Shown here: piece after piece, positions 58,627-64,000 of the stretch | Layout of the letters: each line of letters opens with the position of its first letter | Position numbering within the stretch: position 1 is the first letter of the stretch | Origin: Microbacterium oxydans | GTDB taxonomy: Bacteria > Actinomycetota > Actinomycetes > Actinomycetales > Microbacteriaceae | DNA length: 64,000 bases | NCBI RefSeq assembly: GCF_006540085.1 | Contig: NZ_BJOG01000008.1 | Location: forward strand, 372,001-436,000 | Direction: 5' to 3' | Program-made: the position numbers and the translations under genes | Notes under the pieces: generated by a model | What the model was told of the DNA's origin: nothing | What the model saw: only the letters and a program-made list of their open reading frames with translations | The model's database searches: none

Positions 58627-59373
58627 ATGCCCAGACCTCTGCACGAGCAGCTCTACGAGCGGATGCTCGATCGCATCAGAAGCGGCGAATGGCCGGAGGG
58701 CGAACGTGTGCCGAGTGAGCACTCCCTGATCGCCGAGTTCGGGACCTCTCGCGGACCGATCAGGCAGGCTCTCGCGACGCTGCGAGCCGAAGGTGCTGTC
58801 GACGGCGGGAGAGGCGCACCGCCTCGGGTGCGGCGAATCGTGCCGACGCAGTCGTTCCAGACCTTCGTCTCGTTCACCGACTGGGCACGTTCGATCGGAC
58901 GACGCCCCGGCCAACGCGTGCTCGAGGCTGCACGCCGACCCGCCTCGGAAGCGATCGCCGATGACCTCGGAATCGAGACGGGCGCCGCGATCGTGGAGAT
59001 CGTACGGCTGCGACTGCTCGACGACGAACCGGCGATGCTCGAACGCTCGGCGTTCCCTCTCCCCGTCGGCAGACTGCTGCTCGCCGCCGATCTCGACGCG
59101 GGGAGCATCTACCAGGCGATGCAGGAGCATGGCCTGGCGCCCGTTCGCGCACGTCATGTCTTCGACGCGGTACCGGCGGACGAGATCGATGCGGCGGCAC
59201 TGGCGGTGTCCGTGTCCACACCGCTGCTGCGCGTACGACGAACGGGATGGGCGGCCGACGGTTCCCTCGTCGAGGTGGCGGACGACCGCTACCTGCCGAC
59301 GATGGCCACCTTCGCCGTCGAGAACACTTCCGACGCGCGCTCAGCGCTCACCCGGGAGACCGGCGAGCGCTGA
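58627..59373 (+). CDS. GntR-family transcriptional regulator, HutC type
   Basis: This 248-aa protein has an N-terminal winged helix (residues about 5-70; HEQLYERMLDRIRSGEWPEG, PSEHSLIAEFGTSRGPIRQALA). A UTRA-type effector domain follows (about 90-240; GAAIVEIVRLRLLDDEPAMLE, FPLPVGRLL, LLRVRRTGWAADGSLVEV). HutC-type regulators are usually repressors lifted by a small phosphorylated or sugar ligand. It is divergent from the phosphoesterase gene, which is its probable target. The leader has AGGAG 16 nt before the ATG, a long spacing, so the start is less certain. Confidence 0.87.
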   Translation: MPRPLHEQLYERMLDRIRSGEWPEGERVPSEHSLIAEFGTSRGPIRQALATLRAEGAVDGGRGAPPRVRRIVPTQSFQTFVSFTDWARSIGRRPGQRVLEAARRPASEAIADDLGIETGAAIVEIVRLRLLDDEPAMLERSAFPLPVGRLLLAADLDAGSIYQAMQEHGLAPVRARHVFDAVPADEIDAAALAVSVSTPLLRVRRTGWAADGSLVEVADDRYLPTMATFAVENTSDARSALTRETGER

Positions 59374-59391
59374 GCGCCGACGGAGCCGACA

Positions 59392-59961
59392 TCACGCTCT
59401 CCAGCACCCCGCGATGTGGTCGTCGACCATCCCACCCGACTGCATCAGGGCGTACATGGTGGTCGGCCCGACGAAACGGAACCCGCGACGGCGCAGTTCT
59501 TTGCTCAGAGCGGTCGATTCCGGTGTGACGGCCGGGACGTCGGCGAACGATGCCGGGCGCTCACCGGAGACCGCAGGAGCGAACGACCACATCAGCTCGT
59601 CGAACTCGCCATCGGCCATGCCACGGACGATGCGGGCGTTGCCGATCGTGGCCTCGATCTTCGCGCGGTTGCGGATGATGCCGGCATCGCCCATCAGACG
59701 TTCGACGTCGGACTCGTCGAACTCCGAGACGATCTCGGGCACGAACCCCTCGAACACCTCGCGGAACCGCGGACGCTTGCGCAGGATCGTGATCCAGGAG
59801 AGCCCGGCCTGGAACCCCTCCAGCGCCATCTTCTCGAACAGCGCGCGGTCGCCGTGCAACGGCGTGCCCCACTCCTCGTCATGGTAGCGGCGGTACTCGT
59901 CGTCGTCGCCCACCCAGGCGCAACGGTCGCGGGCGTCGGGGCCCGTGAGAAGAGAGGTCAT
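59392..59961 (-). CDS. tag: DNA-3-methyladenine glycosylase I
   Basis: This 189-aa base-excision repair enzyme removes 3-methyladenine. It shows RCAWVG, YHDEEWGTPLH, LFEKMALEGFQAGLSWITIL, the IIRNRAKIEATIGNA region and the terminal DDHIAGC. Zinc ligands are the Cys near the N-terminus, His in YHDEEW, and the final His and Cys. Length matches E. coli Tag (187 aa). It is transcribed alone from a leaderless promoter and is convergent with the GntR gene (18-bp gap). Confidence 0.95.
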   Translation of the reverse strand: MTSLLTGPDARDRCAWVGDDDEYRRYHDEEWGTPLHGDRALFEKMALEGFQAGLSWITILRKRPRFREVFEGFVPEIVSEFDESDVERLMGDAGIIRNRAKIEATIGNARIVRGMADGEFDELMWSFAPAVSGERPASFADVPAVTPESTALSKELRRRGFRFVGPTTMYALMQSGGMVDDHIAGCWRA

Positions 59962-59973
59962 GCGCTCAGGCTA
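59959..59973 (-). promoter_or_regulatory. Leaderless promoter of tag
   Basis: TAGCCT (59973-59968, minus strand), 6 nt, then ATG 59961. Confidence 0.6.
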
Positions 59974-60029
59974 TCCGCGGCGACCGACACCGGGTGCCTT
60001 CGCGCCTCACGGCTGCGATCGGCGAGCGC

Positions 60030-61073
60030 TCAGGCGAAGGTGGCGGCGTCGATCACGAACCGGTACCGCACGTCGGAGGCCAGCACGCGCTCGTAGGCCG
60101 TGTTGATGTCGGAGGCGGGGATGACCTCGATCTCTGCCGCGATGCCGTGCTCGGCACAGAAGTCGAGCATCTCCTGCGTCTCGCCGATGCCGCCGATGTT
60201 GCTGCCGGCAAGCGAGCGCCGACCACCGATCAGCGACATCACGCCCACCTCCAGGGGTTCGCCGGGAGCGCCGACGCACACCATGGCTCCGCCGACGTCG
60301 AGCAGGCTCAGGTAGGAGCGCAGATCGATCACGGCGCTCACGGTGTTGAGGATCACATCGAACGATGAGCGCAGCTCGCGGAAGGTCTCCCGGTCGCTGG
60401 TGGCGCGATAGTGGTCGGCACCGAGCCGCAGACCGTCGTCCTTCTTGCTCAGGGTCTGCGAGAGCACGGTCACCTCCGCGCCGAGAGCATGGGCGATCTG
60501 CACTCCCATGTGCCCGAGGCCGCCGAGCCCGACGACCGCGACGCGTGTGCCGAGTCCGACGTTCCAGTGCCGCAGCGGCGAATAGGTCGTGATGCCCGCG
60601 CACAGCAGCGGTGCGGCGACGTCCAGCGGCAGACCGTCGGGGATGCGCAGCACGAAGGCCTCGGTCACGACCACCTGCTCGGAGTAGCCGCCCTGGGTGA
60701 CGGTGCCGTCGCGATCGATGCCGCCGTAGGTGAGCACGGCCCCCTGGGTGCAGAACTGCTCTTCGCCGCGCAGACAGTTGCGGCACTCCCCGCAGGAGTT
60801 CACCAGGCATCCGACGCCGACACGATCGCCGACCGCATACCGGGTGACGGCCTCGCCTACCGCAGCGACCGTGCCGGTGATCTCGTGCCCGGGAGCGAGC
60901 GGATACTGCTGCGGACCCCAATCGCCGCGGACGGTGTGGATGTCCGAGTGGCAGATCCCGGCGAAGGCGATGTCGATCAGCACGTCGAGCGGGCCGAGTT
61001 CGCGTCGCTGGATGACGGTCTTCTCCAGCGGGGCTGCTTCACGGGGTGCGGCATAGGCGTTCACGGCAGGCAT
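60030..61073 (-). CDS. Zinc-dependent NAD(P) alcohol/aldehyde dehydrogenase, CAD/YahK-like
   Basis: This 347-aa medium-chain dehydrogenase has the catalytic zinc region GICHSDIHT and [12 protein letters not shown], the structural zinc cysteines [17 protein letters not shown], the third catalytic Cys ([12 protein letters not shown]) and a Rossmann motif [17 protein letters not shown]. The set matches the cinnamyl-alcohol-dehydrogenase-like/YahK group that reduces a wide range of aldehydes with NADPH. GAGGAG before ATG 61073 supports the start. It is a single gene between tag and the acyl-CoA dehydrogenase gene. Confidence 0.93.
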   Translation of the reverse strand: MPAVNAYAAPREAAPLEKTVIQRRELGPLDVLIDIAFAGICHSDIHTVRGDWGPQQYPLAPGHEITGTVAAVGEAVTRYAVGDRVGVGCLVNSCGECRNCLRGEEQFCTQGAVLTYGGIDRDGTVTQGGYSEQVVVTEAFVLRIPDGLPLDVAAPLLCAGITTYSPLRHWNVGLGTRVAVVGLGGLGHMGVQIAHALGAEVTVLSQTLSKKDDGLRLGADHYRATSDRETFRELRSSFDVILNTVSAVIDLRSYLSLLDVGGAMVCVGAPGEPLEVGVMSLIGGRRSLAGSNIGGIGETQEMLDFCAEHGIAAEIEVIPASDINTAYERVLASDVRYRFVIDAATFA

Positions 61074-61181
61074 CTCGGACTCCTCGGATCGGGTACCTGC
61101 CGAGACTACCCAGCGCGGGAGGTGAATCAGCCGTGCCGCGCGAGTCGACGGTCGTCGAGAGGAGAGCGAACCGCGGGCGGG

Positions 61182-63248
61182 TCAGCGCTGCTTCTTCTTG
61201 AGCGCCTTCTCCTGGATGGGGGCCTGTCCGCTCGCCTCGAGGTCGGCGTAGTACGCACGGGCCTCGTCCTGCCGCTGCTTCTCCAGGCCGCTCGCGATGG
61301 GAGCGCGCACGTGCTCGGGCTCGTAGCCGAACGCGTTCACGAGGTCGAGGGAGTACGGGCGCAGACGGGCGCACAGGCGGTCGATGTAGCTCGACACCGC
61401 CGCGCCGCGCTGCATCGACAGACGTCCGTGGATCAGATGCCAGGCGAGGTGCTTCTCGATGAGCTGCAGGCCGAACAGGTCGCGCAGCCAGGTGAGCACC
61501 TTCTTGGTGTCCTCGTCGTCGATCTCGTGCACGGCGTCGGTGAACGCCTCCCACTGCAGCAGCTCTCCGTGCGCACGGGCGGCCTCGATGAGCTCGGCCT
61601 GGTTCTCGTTGAACAGGCGAGCGCCGAGGGCCTTGTCCTTCGCACCGGGGCGGAGGCGCGAGGCGATGTCGGCCACCATCTGCTGCACACGTCCGGCGAG
61701 CAGATCGTGCTGCTGCTCCTCGCGCAGGCCCCGCTCGACCGATCGGCTCACCTGACCGAAGTCGGAGACGGCCTGACCGAGCTGACGCAGGCCCGCACCG
61801 TGGAACAGCTTGCCCGCGGTCATGCCCACGGCGAACTTGGCGAGGGCCGCCGCATCCTTGCCCTGGAACTGCTTCGCGTAGTCGGTCAGCAGACGCTTGC
61901 CGACGAGCTGCAGCAGCACGTTGTTGTCGCCCTCGAAGGTGACGTAGATGTCGAGGTCGGCACGAAGCCCGACCAGACGGTTCTCGAACATGAAGCCGGC
62001 ACCGCCGGTGGCCTCTCGGGCCTCCTGGAGGGTGTCGAGCGCATGCCACGTCGACAGCGGCTTGAGGGCGGCGGCCAAGGTCTCCAGGTCTTCCCGGTCC
62101 GCCGGGGTGTCGGTCCGGCCGGAGAAGACACCGTCGAACTTCTGCAGGAACTCGTCGTGCGCGAAGATCTGCGCGTAGGTGGTCGCCAGGCGCGGCAGCA
62201 GACGGCGCTGGTGCTTGCCGTAGTCCATCAGCACCACCTCCTGCCCATCAGCACCGTCGAACTGACGGCGCTGGGTGGCGTAGGTGATCGCGATGTGCAG
62301 ACCGAGGGCGGAGGCCCAGGAGGCCGCGCCGTCGAGGGACACCCGCCCCTGCACGAGGGTGCCGAGCATCGTGAAGAAGCGGCGGCCAGGGCTGTCGATC
62401 GCACTGGAGTAGGTGCCGTCGGCCGCGACGTCGCCGTAGCGGTTGAGCAGGTTGGTCCGCGGGATCCGCACGTGGTCGAAGGAGAGGCGCCCGTTGTCGA
62501 TGCCGTTGAGTCCGCCCTTGAGACCGTCGTCCTCGCGGCCGATGCCGGGGAGGTCCACCCCGTCCTCACCGCGCAGCGGCACATAGAAGCAGTGCACGCC
62601 GTGGTTCACGCCGTTCGTGATCAGCTGCGCGAAGACGGTCGCCGCTACGCCGTGCAGTGCGGCGTTTCCGAGGTACTCCTTCGTCGCCCCGCGGAACGGG
62701 GTGTTGATGACGAACTCCTCCGTCTCCGGGTCGTACGTGGCCGTGGTGCCGACCGCAGCGACGTCGGAGCCGTGGCCGATCTCGGTCATCGCGAAGGCAC
62801 CGGGGATCGAGAGGTCCATCACTCCGGGGAGCCACTTCGCGTGGTGCTCCTCCGTACCCAGCTGCAGGATCGCCGATCCGAAGAGACCCCACTGCACACC
62901 CGACTTGATCTGCAGGCTGGGGTCGGCCACCACGAGCTCCTCGAAGCCCGCGATGTTCGCACCGTTGTTCTCCTCGCCGCCGAGCGACTTCGGGAACGCG
63001 CGATGCACGGCCTTGTTCTCCACCAGCAGGTGCAGCTGGCTGAGCACGCGCTCGCGGTGCTCGTCCTTGCCGAGCTCGTCCTTGCGCCAGAACGCCGAGT
63101 CCTTGATCATCTCGCGGGCCTGACGACGCACGTCACCCCACGTGCCCATCAGGGCGTCGTTGACGCGGGCGACATCGAGACGCGGGGTGGCGTCAGCGTT
63201 GTCGGGGGAGGTGCGGGTCGTCTTCGGACGGACGGCGGCGTCGACCAT
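61182..63248 (-). CDS. Acyl-CoA dehydrogenase/oxidase family flavoprotein
   Basis: This 688-aa protein is longer than typical acyl-CoA dehydrogenases (about 390 aa) and matches acyl-CoA oxidase-type members. An FAD/substrate region lies at about 125-330 (AMTEIGHGSDVAAVGTTATY, GRVSLDGAASWASALGLHI, ITYATQRRQF). A later region (EGDNNVLLQLVGKRLL) has the nucleotide-binding/active-site loop, and an extended helical C-terminal domain ends in KALKKKQR. It begins beta-oxidation of acyl-CoA to enoyl-CoA, passing electrons to oxygen or ETF; which one cannot be told. Start ATG 63248 has AGAGGGAACGCTC upstream. Confidence 0.92.
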   Translation of the reverse strand: MVDAAVRPKTTRTSPDNADATPRLDVARVNDALMGTWGDVRRQAREMIKDSAFWRKDELGKDEHRERVLSQLHLLVENKAVHRAFPKSLGGEENNGANIAGFEELVVADPSLQIKSGVQWGLFGSAILQLGTEEHHAKWLPGVMDLSIPGAFAMTEIGHGSDVAAVGTTATYDPETEEFVINTPFRGATKEYLGNAALHGVAATVFAQLITNGVNHGVHCFYVPLRGEDGVDLPGIGREDDGLKGGLNGIDNGRLSFDHVRIPRTNLLNRYGDVAADGTYSSAIDSPGRRFFTMLGTLVQGRVSLDGAASWASALGLHIAITYATQRRQFDGADGQEVVLMDYGKHQRRLLPRLATTYAQIFAHDEFLQKFDGVFSGRTDTPADREDLETLAAALKPLSTWHALDTLQEAREATGGAGFMFENRLVGLRADLDIYVTFEGDNNVLLQLVGKRLLTDYAKQFQGKDAAALAKFAVGMTAGKLFHGAGLRQLGQAVSDFGQVSRSVERGLREEQQHDLLAGRVQQMVADIASRLRPGAKDKALGARLFNENQAELIEAARAHGELLQWEAFTDAVHEIDDEDTKKVLTWLRDLFGLQLIEKHLAWHLIHGRLSMQRGAAVSSYIDRLCARLRPYSLDLVNAFGYEPEHVRAPIASGLEKQRQDEARAYYADLEASGQAPIQEKALKKKQR

Positions 63249-63368
63249 GAGCGTTCCTCTCAGAGGGAAGTGGGAATACTGTCATGGTAGGTCTGCCACA
63301 ACGGGAGTCCTACTGCCCTGTCCACTTCCTCCAATGCGCTGCGGGGGCATCTCCCCGTCGGCTTGTCG

Positions 63369-64000
63369 TCAGACCACAGTCCGGGCCGGCAGCGCATCTT
63401 CCGGCACGGTAGGCGGTGGCGCTCCTGCCTCCCGCCAACGCCGCTTCGTCCCCGCGCTCAGACGCGCCCACGTGCGATCGCGGATGAAGATCGCATCGAT
63501 CGCGATCATCGTCAGCGAGAACCACGGCAGCCCCATGAGCACGGCGATGCCGATGTGGAACGACAGGATGCCCAGCAGTCCGATCAACCGCGTGGGACGG
63601 GTGAGCAGCATGAGCGGGAACGCCACCTGCAGGATGATCGAACCCCAGCTGGCGACGGTGACCATCGGTCCCCATGTCGTGACGAGGTCGCTCAGCACCG
63701 GCCAGGTGCCGAACCGGGCGGTCTGCAGCGGGTTGTAGACCGCATACCCCTCTTCCCACGGTGCGCCGCCCGCCTTGTAGAGAGCGCCGGAGGCGTAGAC
63801 GAAGCAGACCTGTGCCGTGAGAGCCACGAGCGCCAGGTTGTGGAACATGGTTCCCAGCAGCGCCGGCTGGCTGTTCGGGGCGAACCACTCCCCCGACTTC
63901 GCCCGACGCCGGGCATCCAGCGACCAGCGCGCCGCCGGGTCGGCGAAGAACAGCAGCAGCAGGGCGATGCGGAACATGTTGTCGCCCTGATCGCCCACCA
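63369..64000 (-). CDS. HTTM-domain membrane protein (partial, N-terminus beyond window)
   Basis: The frame is open through the window end, and the first 210 or so visible residues lack a proper N-terminus. Membrane helices include MFRIALLLLFFADPAARW, HNLALVALTAQVCFVYAS, VTVASWGSIILQVAFPLML and LIGLLGILSFHIGIAVLMG. The segment YASGALYKAGGAPWEEGYAVY and the HIGIAVLMGLPWFS region match the HTTM (vitamin K-dependent carboxylase-like) family. Bacterial function is largely unknown. Ends with a cytoplasmic basic tail (SAGTKRRWREAGAPP). Confidence 0.8.
   Translation of the reverse strand, partial: VGDQGDNMFRIALLLLFFADPAARWSLDARRRAKSGEWFAPNSQPALLGTMFHNLALVALTAQVCFVYASGALYKAGGAPWEEGYAVYNPLQTARFGTWPVLSDLVTTWGPMVTVASWGSIILQVAFPLMLLTRPTRLIGLLGILSFHIGIAVLMGLPWFSLTMIAIDAIFIRDRTWARLSAGTKRRWREAGAPPPTVPEDALPARTVV

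Overview
The window reads as chromosomal DNA of a high-GC Gram-positive actinobacterium. Microbacteriaceae, Microbacterium-like, is my best guess. This rests on the strong GC bias, frequent GTG starts, an LPXTG-like LATTG sorting signal, mycoredoxin-type and DUF1023-type proteins, and an actinobacterial WXG100/EccC secretion locus. I saw no rRNA, tRNA, CRISPR, IS element or prophage. No gap between genes exceeds about 200 bp.

Region 1 (1-16.8 kb) is a surface-polysaccharide locus, mostly on the minus strand. It holds a Wzz/BY-kinase, a Wzy-like polymerase, an LMW protein tyrosine phosphatase, a CDP-alcohol phosphatidyltransferase, several GT2 and GT4 glycosyltransferases, a DPM-synthase/GtrA fusion and a TagD-like cytidylyltransferase. 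It also holds two large secreted proteins that share a jelly-roll-like module. One glycosyltransferase is an in-frame GT2 + GT-B fusion, and another is frameshifted.

Region 2 (16.9-25.2 kb) is mostly housekeeping and accessory genes: a SIP-domain protein behind a perfect palindrome, a mycoredoxin, an MFS carrier, an aldehyde dehydrogenase, proline iminopeptidase, a zinc metallopeptidase, malate dehydrogenase, a degenerate resolvase-fold protein and a lipoprotein.

Region 3 (25.2-55.4 kb) is a type VII secretion-like (WXG100/EssC-EccC) locus, entirely on the minus strand. A long translationally coupled operon starts with a 2027-aa repeat-rich surface protein. It continues through MoxR, DUF58, a transglutaminase-like protein with a degenerate triad, RDD-FHA, PP2C, FHA, a Ser/Thr kinase, an FHA-HTH protein and a second RDD-FHA protein, and ends in a three-ATPase FHA-EccC/EssC. 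Downstream lie two identical WXG100-size genes, a WXG-like/membrane effector-like operon and a DUF1023 hydrolase operon. The strongest new observation is a 20-bp palindrome (GATGGGSA-N4-TCCCCATC in the direction of transcription) that occurs five times, each time 21-22 bp upstream of a TANNNT -10 box. It sits in front of every main transcription unit of this locus and I saw it nowhere else. It looks like the operator of a dedicated regulon. The FHA-HTH protein, encoded between the kinase and the RDD-FHA gene, is the obvious candidate regulator.

Region 4 (55.6-64 kb) holds a wall-anchored metallophosphoesterase broken by a frameshift, a divergent GntR regulator, 3-methyladenine DNA glycosylase, a zinc alcohol dehydrogenase, an acyl-CoA oxidase-like dehydrogenase and a truncated HTTM membrane protein. 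Seven genes across the window share a TANNCT-N6-ATG arrangement, which predicts leaderless mRNAs.
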